Assembly: GCF_914767665.1 (NCBI RefSeq)
Contig: NC_059501.1
Coordinates: 83,550,798 to 83,614,797 of the forward strand
DNA length: 64,000 nt
From: Harmonia axyridis
Taxonomy: Eukaryota; Arthropoda; Insecta; Coleoptera; Coccinellidae
Direction: 5' to 3'
A program made the position numbers and the translations under genes. Below, in pieces: positions 34,319-44,582 of this stretch; positions within the stretch are counted from its first letter, which is position 1, and the number at the start of each line of letters is the position of its first letter. The notes beneath the pieces were generated by a model that searched no databases, was not told the origin of the DNA, and was given only the letters and a program-made list of their open reading frames with translations.

Positions 34319-35615
34319 TTTGAAGAAAATTTCATCAAATGTAATATCTCAAATGAAAAACAATCAATCAAAATCGAATTCTGAATTTACCCATACACCC
34401 CTTTGATAATAGGCTATTAATATTTCTCAAATTGCATAAATTAATGCTTAGGTTTTTAAATAAGTACCCAAACAATTTTTGCCGCTACCTATCTTCTTCT
34501 ATCGATTATTTTTCAAGTAATCTGTCAACGCAGTGTATTTGTATTGACACTAGTGACATTTGATTTTAGAGCGCGTTTAAAAATTAGAAGAGGAAGCAAA
34601 TCAGCTCTTCATGAAAAATTATGTGAGTTTCATGGAAACGCAGTTACATTTTGAAAAATGGATTAATATTTTTTTGGATTTCTCATGTTACCTTTTGGAC
34701 CCAGCGGATTATAACAGAGCAAGAAATCTCTATTGTGTGACATTATTAGACAACACAACTTTTTGCTCCCCAAAAGTTTTGAATAAAAACAAAATATAAA
34801 AAAAAAATGCATTTTTTATTTTCATATTTCCTTTTTCATTCGTGGTTATTTTTATTCTGAAATCGATCTAAAAAAGGTAAATGGAGTTGCTTTGCTATGG
34901 CGTGTACTTACTTTACAATTCTTCATATTAATGAAATATAAATAAGAATTCAGTTCGGATTTTAGCTACCAGTAATAAAATCACCATAAATCATCACGCT
35001 ATTCATACAGAAAAAAAAAAATTTCTCATTACAACCCACTATGATTTGTTTTACAGAATGAATCTTTGAAAATTCATTAAATTGTTTTTTAGAAAATTGT
35101 GGTGGATGCGCTTTACGAAAGCTTTGGAAATTGTTTCTAGAAAACATGAATATTGAAAAATTTTTAAATGGGTTTTGAAAAATCGAAATATTAGACTAAT
35201 GACTAATTAATATGTATATAGACATCTCAATAACATTAGGCTAGGACTGTTCATCAGAGTGTATATCTGTTATCTGATCATTGTAATATAATAAAAAAAA
35301 TTTTTAAATGGGTCTTGAAAAATCGAAATATTAGACTAATGACTAATTAATATGTATATAGACATCTCAATAACATTAGGCTAGGACTGTTCATCAGAGT
35401 GTATATCTGTTATCTGATCATTGTAATATAATAAAACGTGGCAAGAATGAGTATGTTCATTGTTAAAGATTATTTTCGAGGAACTTGAAGTGGGGAGTAA
35501 TTATACCACATTGTAAGTAGTTTTAGTTAGCAATAACCTAACAAAACGATAAGATAATAACGCTTTTAGTATTTATATTCATATTTTTTTTCATTTCAGT
35601 ATAATTATTTCGAAA
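34319..35615. promoter_or_regulatory. Intergenic region between the moira-like gene and MTAP
   Basis: The 1.3-kb divergent spacer must contain both promoters. It holds the tandem duplication listed at 35157-35437. Open frames here (34611-34799) are not recognisable. No clear core promoter motif was seen. Confidence 0.4.
35157..35437 (+). repeat. 140-bp tandem duplication upstream of MTAP
   Basis: 35157-35297 and 35298-35437 are adjacent head-to-tail copies. Only one clear mismatch was noticed (TGGGTTTTG against TGGGTCTTG), so the duplication is recent or homogenised. Confidence 0.9.
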
Positions 35616-37008
35616 ATGGCTCATTCAATTAAGGTAAGAGGTCTGAAAATTATTCACTTCAACATTGACCAATAATGCCGGTTTCATTTTCCTATTATTC
35701 AATTAACTTCTTTAACAGATATGACTTCAATTGCCGACTTCAATTTTTCATTGGAATATAATTTGTAGCCAAACTCGCATTCGGTATTCTTCTACTTTCG
35801 ATTTCCCTTTTTTCACTGTAGAATATTATGAGGTGAAACTGAAATTATTCGAAAATGAATAAAAGTATTATGGTAAGCCGAGTTCCATCATAGCATAATA
35901 AGCCTGACTGTATAGGAATTAAATTAAAGAGAGATTGTAATATGATAATGCAAATAAACTTTTTTTATTCAGGTTGGAATAATTGGAGGGACAGGCATGG
36001 ACAACCCTGATATCCTGAAAAATAGGTCAGATAAAGAAGTAACTACCCCTTTTGGTTCTCCTTCGGATAAACTAGTTTTGGGGGAGATATGTGGAGTTCC
36101 CTGTGTTCTGCTGTCCAGACATGGTAGAAACCACAATATTTTACCTCATCAAGTCAATTATCGAGCCAATATTTGGGCCTTAAAACAAGAAGGCTGTACT
36201 CAAATCATCATCTCGACAGCTACAGGTTCACTTCGTGAAGACTACAAACCAGGCGATTTGGTTATTTTAGACAATTTCATTGACAAGTAAGAAATGAGCA
36301 AAGAAATTTTCAACAAGATTGAATTTGATTGTTTCATTCAATCATTAATGTTACTCAAATATTTTAGTACTCATGGCAGGCATCAAACCTTCTATGATGG
36401 TACTTGCAAAGAATTCGAAGGTATTTGTCATATACCCATGGAACCACCCTATTGTGATAAGTTGAGAAACGTGATAATCAAAACAGCAAATAACATGGAT
36501 ATACCATATCATCCTTCAGGAACTATTATAGCTGTGAATGGGCCACGGTTCTCAAGTAAAGCTGAAAGTCTTATGTTCCGTCAGTGGGGCGTTGATGTAA
36601 TTTCAATGACAACATGTCCAGAGGTGAAAATATTTGAAATAGTTTGATATCATATTCTTAATATATAAAAAAATTCAGGTTGTCTTGGCTAAAGAAGCTG
36701 GTATCAGTTATGCAGGGATAGCTCTCATTACAGACTATGATTGTTGGAAACCAGATGCTGAACATGTTTCACATGAATTAGTTTTGAAGATTTTCAAGGA
36801 AAATATTGAAAAAGTTGTAAAACTCATTTGTGCAACTGTTGAAAATATGAAGAAAGAAGATTGGTCCGAGAAAATCAAAGAAAACAAAGTATGAAACTTT
36901 TCATCATTTCTGATGTGGAATTGATATAGCTTGAAAACTGTTATAAGCACCTAACTTACATTCACTTTTTTTTTCCAGGAATTTGTTAAGAACAGTATTT
37001 GGAAATGA
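35616..37008 (+). CDS. MTAP: S-methyl-5'-thioadenosine phosphorylase (MTAP), 5 coding exons
   Basis: Join 35616-35633, 35973-36286, 36368-36623, 36679-36888, 36979-37008: 828 nt, 275 residues plus TGA, against about 283 in human. The enzyme phosphorolyses methylthioadenosine to adenine and methylthioribose-1-phosphate in the cytosol (polyamine by-product and methionine salvage). Visible motifs are VGIIGGTGMD (phosphate site), SRHGRNHNILPHQVNYRANI, QTFYDG, AVNGPRFSSKAES and ISMTTCPEVVLAKEAGISYA followed by LITDYDCW. All are hallmarks of the trimeric PNP/MTAP family. Exon 1 encodes only MAHSIK; an alternative first exon is at 35855. AATAAA at 37070 is the likely poly(A) signal. Confidence 0.95.
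35855..35872 (+). CDS. MTAP: Alternative first coding exon of MTAP
   Basis: The ATG at 35855 opens MNKSIM followed by GTAAGC, in the same phase (0) as the MAHSIK exon at 35616. Both ATGs follow the similar context ATTATTTCGAAA/AAATTATTCGAAA and both have a pyrimidine-AG upstream (TTTCATTTCAG, TTTTCACTGTAG). It looks like a tandem duplicate of exon 1 that could replace it. Which is used cannot be told from sequence. Confidence 0.55.
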
Positions 37009-37109
37009 TGAAGACTTCATGTGATCTATTGCCAATAAGTTCTTTGAAAAGTATTGAAATTTCATTATGAATAAATATATAATATATTTTTGAATTAGGT
37101 ATAATACAT

Positions 37110-38350
37110 AGGCCTATAACTTTACTTCCGCCCTTTTTTTCCGAAATTCGAAGCTTTATTATAAAAAACTGGTTATAAATTCATGTTTCAAAGTATTGTC
37201 CATCGCTGGCCACTACTTTCTCCCATCTTTCTGGCAGCCTACAAATGCCGCTTTGAAAAAACTGTTCATCTTTTGAAGCAATCCACGAATCGATCCAATT
37301 TTTTACTTCTTCATAAGATCTGAAGTGATGTTCAGCCAGGTCATGTGTCATTGAACGAAAAAAGTGATAGTCTGAGGGAGCAATGTCTGGAGAATACGAC
37401 GGGTGGGGTAGGACTTCCCATTTCAACGTTTCCAAGTATGTCTTTACCTCATTCGCAACATGGGGTCGAGCATTGTCATGCTGTAAAATAACTTTATCTT
37501 GTCTCTCGTTTTATTGCGGCCGTTTGTCTTTCAATGCTTTGCTCAAGCGCATTAATTGCGTTCGATAAAGATCGCCTGTGATTGTTTCAGTCGGTTTTAA
37601 CAACTCATAATACACTACGCCGAGCTGGTCCCACCAAATACTGAGCATGACCTTGGAACCGTCAATATTGGGTTCAGCCGTTGACGTGGAAGAACATGCT
37701 TTTCTGCGCTTGCGATTATCGTAATGAACCCATTTTTCGCCTCCAGTCACAATGCGATGCAGAAATCCCTTCCGTCTTTGCCTTGCAAGCAGCTGCTCAC
37801 AAGTAAACAAACGCCGTTCAACATCTCTAGGCCTCAACGCGTATGGCACCCAATTTCCTTGTTTTTGAATCATTCCCATTACTTTCAGGCGTTTTGAAAT
37901 GGCTTGTTGAGTCACTCCCAATGATCTAGCCAATTCTTGTTGCGTTTGAGACGAGTCTTGATCGAGTAATGCCTTCAATTCTGCTTCTTCGAAAACCTTC
38001 TCTCTTCCACCGCCATGCTGGTCTTCGATGTCAAAATCACCGTTCTTGAAACGTTGAAACCACTCACGGCACGTTCTTTCACTAATAGCGGCCTCACCGT
38101 AGGTAATTGTGAGTATTCGATGAGCCTCAGCAGCAGAATTCTTCATATTAAAACAGAAAATTAAAACCTCCCGCAAATGACGAGAATTTGGCTGGTAAGC
38201 TGACATGTTTAATCGAGAATAACTTTATGATGCAGAAACAAATAAATCTATTAATTTTTCGATGGTGATGTGTTTACAAATACCATAGAGATAAATACCT
38301 ACCTTATTGTATGACACCTACTTCTTCTTTTTTTATAACCTGTTCCGTAT
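37110..38350 (-). mobile_element. Mos1-type mariner (DD34D) with disabled transposase
   Basis: The minus-strand frame from ATG 38206 to 37181 encodes a mariner transposase of normal size (about 341 codons). N-terminal helix-turn-helix motifs are ISERTCREWFQRFKNGDF and SLGVTQQAISKRL. The first catalytic Asp is replaced: VTGGEKWVHYDN where the family has TGDEKW. After KDKRPQ there is an in-frame TAA (37511-37513), and the frame then continues through LQHDNARPH (second Asp) and PSYSPDIAPSDYHFF (third Asp). No frameshift. Two independent lesions make it inactive. Terminal repeats were not resolved, so the ends are approximate. Confidence 0.88.
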
Positions 38351-38437
38351 CGATCTCTTAGTTCAGTAGACGTATTTATGATGTAGACTGCCAGCTATCT
38401 CGCCATCTTTTGAAGAGAGTGAAGAAAACGTCCGAAT

Positions 38438-38491
38438 CACAGTTAATCCATAGACCTAATATCAAATATAAGGTCTATGAGTTAATCTGTG
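38438..38491. mobile_element. 54-bp miniature palindromic insertion with target duplication
   Basis: CACAGTTAATCCATAGACCT and AGGTCTATGAGTTAATCTGTG form near-perfect arms around a 13-nt loop. TCCGAAT is repeated directly on both sides (38431-38437 and 38492-38498); GTCCGAAT also fits if the last G is shared. This is about the smallest size for an identifiable MITE. Confidence 0.7.
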
Positions 38492-38498
38492 TCCGAAT

Positions 38499-39087
38499 GG
38501 TCTTCCTCGCCATTCTACTCTGTTATCTGTGCACATGGGGCACAGAACAAGTATATATCTTAGAATTATTGACATCCCGGGTGGTTGTGGAAAATCGAAA
38601 TTAAGTTGGTACTGGCGCAATCAGTAACATTTTGAATTGCAGATTTCGGGTTGGCATTGGAAATGCCATCGACTTGATCGACAGGAGGTTAGATTTATCT
38701 AAAATTTTCAGAAAAAATATCGATTATTTATTGCCCATCCCATTTGGAGTCACCGTGGGCAAAATGCCAACATAGGGCGAGTTCGGAAATTCAAAATTTA
38801 TTCAGGAGTATATTGAATATATGTATATAAAAAGATTATATATGTTTGAAATTTATATTTGTGATTTTATTCTACTGTTACAAAATTGGAACTATTCAAA
38901 AACAATTATTATTTATCTAAAATACCCAATTACAAAAGAACCAGCTAGACCATTTGTGATAAATGAAACTTATATGCTAATTTACAGAATACCTATATGT
39001 TGTAAGGAAAATTTCGAAAATTACTGCTTTTTCTTTGAATATTCAAATGATAAAGGTTGTAGCAAGTAGAGGGAAAAAAACATTTTC
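38499..39087. other. 3' flank of HEMK2
   Basis: AT-rich DNA. The minus-strand AATAAA at 38802-38797 is a candidate poly(A) signal for the snapin-HEMK2 unit. No gene is recognised. Confidence 0.4.
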
Positions 39088-39747
39088 TCATTTTAGTTCA
39101 ATCACCAAATCACATTTATTCATTCCTCTTATTTTTCGAATTTTCATAATAAATAAATGTTCACCAACAATTTTCCGCTCTAAAATAATCTCACTTGTGA
39201 AATTCAATTTGCCTAAAATTTTCTGAATTGCATTTATATCATTCTCTTTCAACAAAAGAAGATAACAAACACCAGATTCAGAAAGTACATTTGGAAGTTT
39301 ATCGATGAATTCATCTATTATGTTTCTACCTGAAACTCCTCCTGCCCAAGCTTTATTTATCATTCCCTTCTCATATTCCCCCGGATCAGTAACAACATAA
39401 GGAGGATTGAAGATCACTAAATCAAACAAACAATCTTTGAGTCCATCTGTTAAATTTGAATTCAAAACTTCAATATTGCACTGGTTAAGCTGGGAGGTGT
39501 TTTTTGTGGCCAGACAAGCCTGATCATTGATATCAATAGCAAAATACACACATTGTTCAAGAACACAGGCCAAGGATGTGATAATCACTCCACTTCCAGA
39601 TCCAACTTCGAGAGCAAATACTGGCTTTAAATTATTCAAGAATGTAATTTCCAATTCTAAAGCATCTAACATTAGAAATGAATCTTCTCTAGGTTCATAT
39701 ACATTTGAATATGACTTAAGATCATATTTGGCAGTTTTTAGCTCCAT
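39088..39747 (-). CDS. N6AMT1: HemK2/N6AMT1 glutamine methyltransferase, single coding exon
   Basis: An ORF of 219 codons plus stop on the minus strand. It has the SAM-binding motif ALEVGSGSGVI (45-55), an acidic motif II (YFAIDIN, 68-74) and the catalytic NPPY tetrapeptide at 114-117 (DLVIFNPPYVV). The N-terminal YEPREDSFLMLDALE is typical of HEMK2 orthologues. With TRMT112 the enzyme methylates the Gln of the GGQ motif in release factor eRF1, and also some histone and other substrates. Length matches the family (about 214 in human). Its ATG lies two bases after the snapin stop codon, leaving no room for a separate 5'UTR or promoter between the genes. Confidence 0.95.
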   Translation of the reverse strand: MELKTAKYDLKSYSNVYEPREDSFLMLDALELEITFLNNLKPVFALEVGSGSGVIITSLACVLEQCVYFAIDINDQACLATKNTSQLNQCNIEVLNSNLTDGLKDCLFDLVIFNPPYVVTDPGEYEKGMINKAWAGGVSGRNIIDEFIDKLPNVLSESGVCYLLLLKENDINAIQKILGKLNFTSEIILERKIVGEHLFIMKIRKIRGMNKCDLVIELK

Positions 39748-39749
39748 TT

Positions 39750-40202
39750 TTAAATTTCCAAATTTTCCTTCACAGATTTCCTAGATGTTTCTTTCTCAAT
39801 CTGAAGATGAATTCTGTTTAATCGATCTTGGGCATTTTGCAAGATGTTTGTAAGGACTGTTACTCTCTGTTTAGTATTGTACAACTTCTTAACATAGCTA
39901 TCTAAATCTATATTTGATAAATACTGAGCATCTATAATTTTTTTTATTTCATCATGAACCGTGTCGATGGAATCCTTCAAAGCTAACTGAGATAATCTGG
40001 AATGGATAATATCAGGTTCAATAATTCAAAATTTCAATAGAATGTTTCACCTAGTCAATTTCACTCTTTCATCTAATTGATCTACAGTTGGTTTGATTAA
40101 ACCCATCAAACCTTCCGCTAAAATATCTCTTGTTGGATTATCGCAAAAATTCTCAGTATTTTCATCGAAGGAGATTCCAGAAGGTGAAGCATCAGAATCC
40201 AT
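39750..40202 (-). CDS. snapin: Snapin, BLOC-1 / SNARE-associated subunit, 2 coding exons
   Basis: Minus-strand join 40202-40051 and 39996-39750: 399 nt, 132 residues plus TAA. Key motifs are NPTRDILAEGLMGLIKPTVDQL (family: DxxAEGLxxxxxPxVxxL) and LDSYVKKLYN, QRVTVLTNILQNAQDRLNRI, followed by KETSRK, all in the predicted coiled coil. Snapin (136 residues in human) is a BLOC-1 subunit that also binds SNAP-25 and acts in lysosome-related organelle biogenesis and synaptic vesicle fusion. It shares orientation with HEMK2, and the minus strand reads TAA, two A bases, ATG at the boundary. It diverges from mRpL13, whose ATG is 317 bp away. Confidence 0.93.
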
Positions 40203-40519
40203 GACTAAGGTTAAGTTTTCACAAAAAGGATTTGTCCACCTGTCAGCAAAAAAAAAACCGAAGTATGAACTTAGCGGCCTGCATTGTTTTTATTTTAACC
40301 CACAGAACACTAAAGGTTTCACCTAAGTGTATTTTACTCCACTCTATGGTAATTGGGTTTATAAATAAAAAATAGGTTGTCTATGTTCTATGGGTTTTTG
40401 ATAAAATATATATTAACCTAATTGTTACATTGAAAATAGAAATTACAAAACTAGATATACTTGAATTATTGTTTTCAATAATCGAACCTGTCCTTCGAAG
40501 GAACTTGAAAATACATAAA
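40203..40519. promoter_or_regulatory. Putative bidirectional promoter, snapin / mRpL13
   Basis: Only 317 bp separate the two divergent ATGs, and both genes are housekeeping. No TATA box is evident at a sensible place. Promoter function is inferred from position. Confidence 0.5.
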
Positions 40520-41249
40520 ATGGGCACTTTAAAGAGAGTGCAGGTAATTTCATCTTCACATTCTGAGATTTCAAAAAATACTTAGGAACTACATTAGTGA
40601 TACAATTTTTTTAGCAATGGGCCACGTTTGCACGAATATGGCATGTATATGATGCTTCTTGGCAGAACCCTTTCGAATCTGCAAAATTATTGAGAAAACA
40701 CCTGATGGGAATGCATAAACCCATTTATCACCCAATAAGTAAGTTAGGTACATTCAGTTTAGTTTTGGCCATATCTAAATCGATTTTTCATTTCTAAGAT
40801 GATTGTGGTGACCACGTTATTGTCATTAATAGTAAAGATATAGCTCTACCTGGAGATGAATGGACAAAAAGAGTATATTTTCACCATACCGGTTATCCTG
40901 GAGGAGCCAGTTGGACCCTCGCTTGGGAAATGCACTCAAAAGATCCAACAATGGTAGGTACATTGAATCTGTTTTCTCAGTATCAATTATAATTTCACAT
41001 CAACTGTGCTTGCAGATTTTGAAGAAAGCTGTTTACAACAGTATGGATAGGAATATTCAGAGAAGGTATACAATGGAAAGATTACATATTTTCCCTGATA
41101 ACAAAGTGCCTGAACATTTAATGAGAAATGTGTCCAACCAGATCCAACAGCTCAGACCGAAACCAAAAAGATTGGATCATTATGATGAAAACTATGTAAA
41201 GCAATTCCCCAAAATCATTGATTATCCATCTAATTACATTATGAGATGA
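40520..41249 (+). CDS. mRpL13: Mitochondrial ribosomal protein L13, 4 exons
   Basis: Join 40520-40543, 40615-40738, 40799-40953, 41016-41249: 537 nt, 178 residues plus TGA, in frame throughout; human MRPL13 is also 178. uL13 signatures are WHVYDASWQNPFESAKLL, MGMHKPIYHP, CGDHVIVINSKDIALPGDEW and FHHTGYPGGASWT. The C-terminal extension (RLHIFPDNKVPEHLM) is typical of the mitochondrial form. It is a component of the 39S large subunit. AATAAA at 41276 is the likely poly(A) signal. Confidence 0.95.
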
Positions 41250-41908
41250 AAATGCAATATTTTGCAGTTGTATTAAATAAATTTCAATTGTAGCCAAGTT
41301 GTATGCTACCATTTTCTTTGAAACATTTCCATTTTGTGTTTAGAATAAATGTCAGCAAAAATATTAGATAATTTTATCTAATACGAAAAAGTAACTGATC
41401 AGATAAGGAAATAATATAATTCAGGAGAACATTGGTATTCAATGTATATATTATTAGAATTAGATTATTCATAAATTAAAATTACCCTAAAGTTTCATTT
41501 TGAAAAGTCGGAACACAGATGTGACTTTCTTGGACAAAAATATATTATATCTCTATGATGAGTATTCTTCATTTACAAAACTAAGTAATAAAATTATTTT
41601 CATAGATATTTGTGGAAATTATTTTATTTGATAATAAATTTCCATCAAGTAAAAACCGAATTCACTAGATAAGGATAATAAGTGTGAAGATATATCCAGA
41701 ACTATGCGGTCTCGTCGTTTTTTGATCATACACACACAACTTAATTGTCTGACACATATGTAGACCAGAGAGCTGTATTGTATGACATTTTCTAACCTCT
41801 ACTTCATCAACATTAAATTCTTAGAACATTAATCTATATTTTAAGATTAAATTCGATCTATTAGGAATTTTCTTTCCTAGTAAATAGCATATAAAAAATC
41901 TTTTAATT
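41250..41908 (+). other. Spacer between mRpL13 and FARSA
   Basis: The mRpL13 3'UTR, then about 600 bp of AT-rich DNA that must include the FARSA promoter. No specific motif can be supported. Confidence 0.4.
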
Positions 41909-43390
41909 ATGTCGGAGTTGAGCGAGAGAATTCTACAAGAATTAATCGAAAAGGATTCTATAGACACACTGGAGTTAGCTAAAATATTTGAACAAGATCA
42001 CCAGAAAATTATAGGTGCTCTGAAAAGTATAGAAGCTCATGGAAACCTTCTGATAGTGGAGCCACAAACTAGAAAATATTTTGAGCTTACTCCAGAGGGA
42101 AAGCTTATCGTTGAGAAGGGTAGCCATGAAGCACTTATTTATAAAGCAATACCAGAAAATGGCATGTTGCAAGCTGAAGTCAACAAGTTGCCCAATTCTA
42201 AAATAGGTTTTAGTAAAGCTTTAGCCGCAGGATGGGTACAGTTGGATAAAAGTACCGGACAATCTATTGTGAAAAGAAAAACCAATTCTATTGAGGATAA
42301 TGTCCAGAAAAACTTAATATTAATAGCTGACAATAAATTATCAAACATAAGTGATAAAGAAAAGCAAGATTATAAAAAACGAAAACTGATCCAAGAAGTT
42401 ACCATTAAAAGTTTCCTGTTAAAGAGAGGGACTGAATTCAGTTTAACTTTACCAAAATTAGAAACTGATTTAACAGCAGACATGATCAATTCGGGAAATT
42501 GGAAAAATTTGAAATTCAAAGATTACAACTTTGAAGCTCTGGGTGCTTCTCCTGAGAGTGGATTTCTTCATCCTCTCCTAAAAGTTAGAGCAGAATTTAG
42601 ACAAATATTTCTGGAAATGGGATTCACAGAGATGCCCACCAATAATTTTGTTGAAAACTCTTTCTGGAATTTTGATGCCCTTTTTCAACCTCAACAGCAC
42701 CCAGCTAGAGATGCACATGATACCTTTTTCATTTCAGATCCTAAAAATAGCACTGAGTTTCCTAGTGACTATTTGGAAAGAGTTAAAACTGTGCATAGTG
42801 TAGGTGGATATGGTTCAATTGGATATCGTTATAACTGGAAGATTGAAGAGGCACAAAAAAATTTATTGCGTACCCATACAACTGCTGTCAGTGCCAGGAT
42901 GCTTTACAAGTTGGCAAATGAAAAGGAATTCAAACCAACAAAACTCTTCAGTATAGATAGAGTTTTCCGTAATGAAACTTTAGATGCTACACATTTAGCA
43001 GAGTTCCATCAAGTTGAAGGTGTTATTGCAGACTATAACCTAAATTTGGGCAATTTAATTGGCGTTATATCGGAGTTCTTTAAGAAACTAAACATAACTC
43101 AACTCGAATTCAAACCAGCTTATAACCCCTACACAGAGCCGAGTATGGAAATATTCTGTTTCCACCCAGGTCTTAAGAAATGGATTGAAATTGGTAATTC
43201 GGGGATTTTCAGACCTGAAATGTTGTTACCAATGGGATTGCCTGAAAATGTTAATGTAATCGCTTGGGGATTATCGTTAGAAAGACCGACGATGATCAAA
43301 TATGGTTTTAATAATATTAGGGACTTGGTTGGACCTAGAGTTGATTTGGAGATGGTACAGAGAAATCCATTGTGTAGACTTGATAAGTGA
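41909..43390 (+). CDS. FARSA: Phenylalanine-tRNA ligase alpha subunit (cytosolic), intronless coding region
   Basis: 493 codons plus TGA in one exon; the family has about 500 residues. The N-terminal part (about 1-160) has the winged-helix DNA/tRNA-binding repeats of eukaryotic alpha subunits. The class II catalytic core shows HPLLKVRAEFRQIFLEMGF and the NFVENSFWNFDALFQPQQHP stretch, then motif 2 (FRNETLDATHLAEFHQVEG), the phenylalanine-pocket region and motif 3 (IAWGLSLERPTMIKYG). It forms an alpha2-beta2 enzyme with FARSB and charges tRNA-Phe. AATAAA at 43419 gives a very short 3'UTR. Confidence 0.97.
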   Translation: MSELSERILQELIEKDSIDTLELAKIFEQDHQKIIGALKSIEAHGNLLIVEPQTRKYFELTPEGKLIVEKGSHEALIYKAIPENGMLQAEVNKLPNSKIGFSKALAAGWVQLDKSTGQSIVKRKTNSIEDNVQKNLILIADNKLSNISDKEKQDYKKRKLIQEVTIKSFLLKRGTEFSLTLPKLETDLTADMINSGNWKNLKFKDYNFEALGASPESGFLHPLLKVRAEFRQIFLEMGFTEMPTNNFVENSFWNFDALFQPQQHPARDAHDTFFISDPKNSTEFPSDYLERVKTVHSVGGYGSIGYRYNWKIEEAQKNLLRTHTTAVSARMLYKLANEKEFKPTKLFSIDRVFRNETLDATHLAEFHQVEGVIADYNLNLGNLIGVISEFFKKLNITQLEFKPAYNPYTEPSMEIFCFHPGLKKWIEIGNSGIFRPEMLLPMGLPENVNVIAWGLSLERPTMIKYGFNNIRDLVGPRVDLEMVQRNPLCRLDK

Positions 43391-44167
43391 AACATGCATT
43401 TTTTTTATTTTTAAAACGAATAAAGATCAAATTTTAGTTAATGGTTTCATTTAGTGTTAGGTAATCTTTAAGATAACTTTACAAATATGGGCTATGATTT
43501 TCATCATGCCAATTTCTGTTGTTTTCTATTCCCAAAGATTTAACTAAATAGTAATGTATAGATAGGAAATTTCCATACTACCTAGGGGCTTTTTTAAAGT
43601 ATGATCAATAGATGACACTGTATGATGCTTGTAACTACAGTGACCAAATAAACCGCAGTGGCGACACGCGTGGTCTCATTTTTGATTGGCTGAGCCTAAA
43701 TATGGCGGCTTTTTGTTTACATTCTCCGTTTACCTGATTTTTGGGATGTATTCAAAATGAAGGGCCCATTTTATTAAGACAAATTTATTCTATACATATA
43801 CAGTCAAATACATTCAGGCTCAATAATTTTAATATTGTCAAAGTGTCAGTTCAGTTCAGTCTATAGAATAATAAACACAGATAGAGGGAGCATACGCAAT
43901 TTTTATCATGTCCCCAACATGGTTAGATTGCGTTGTCGGATTGTGATATATTTTCAAATAAACAATTTTACTATATCGTTATGAATGTATATATTATATT
44001 GAATGAAATATATTTATTTGAGTGATTCCCGATTAAATATGCAAATTTGAATATTTGCAATTCGATATTTTTCCTTTATTGACGAATTCATAATAAGCGG
44101 AATATTTATTATTTTCTGTATCTATCTGCTGAAATGGAAGGTTTGGCAACTTTTGCTCCGACATAAG
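43391..44167. other. Spacer right of FARSA
   Basis: The FARSA 3' end, then AT-rich DNA. ATCATGTCCCCAACATG near 43907 resembles part of the hairpin at 45798. No gene is recognised. Confidence 0.4.
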
Positions 44168-44582
44168 TAATTGACCATATTCACCGTCGCCATATTGTTG
44201 TGCGACAATACCAACGGAGAAATATTGAGTTTACTAGAAAAATACCGCTAATCTCAAAAATACTATCAGCCATAGAGATTATTCTCCCACTGACTATTTC
44301 CAAAAATGGAGCGAAGCCTTCATTTATACACTAGGCCACAGTTAATTTGTTCATAAAACCACCTTTCACTAATGTTTTTATTTCCAAATGGTGAAATTTT
44401 TGCGAAATATTGTCTCAAAGAAACCTATCTGGCGTAGCAGCCAGAAAAGGTACACATAAATATCACTTTTAAACTTTATATTGTGGAATTTTTCGAGCAA
44501 ACTCAATATTTCTTCGTTGGGAACACTGGGTAGTTGGTATTGTCGCACACCAATATGGCGACGTTGAATATGGTCAATTTCA
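44168..44582. repeat. Inverted-repeat element (arms about 75-90 bp)
   Basis: TAATTGACCATATTCACCGTCGCCATATTG at the left is mirrored by CAATATGGCGACGTTGAATATGGTCAATT at the right, and the match continues through GTGCGACAATACCAAC and AATATTGAGTTT. A 19-bp insertion in the right arm separates the blocks. There is no transposase. Its right end touches the LINE fragment. Confidence 0.75.
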
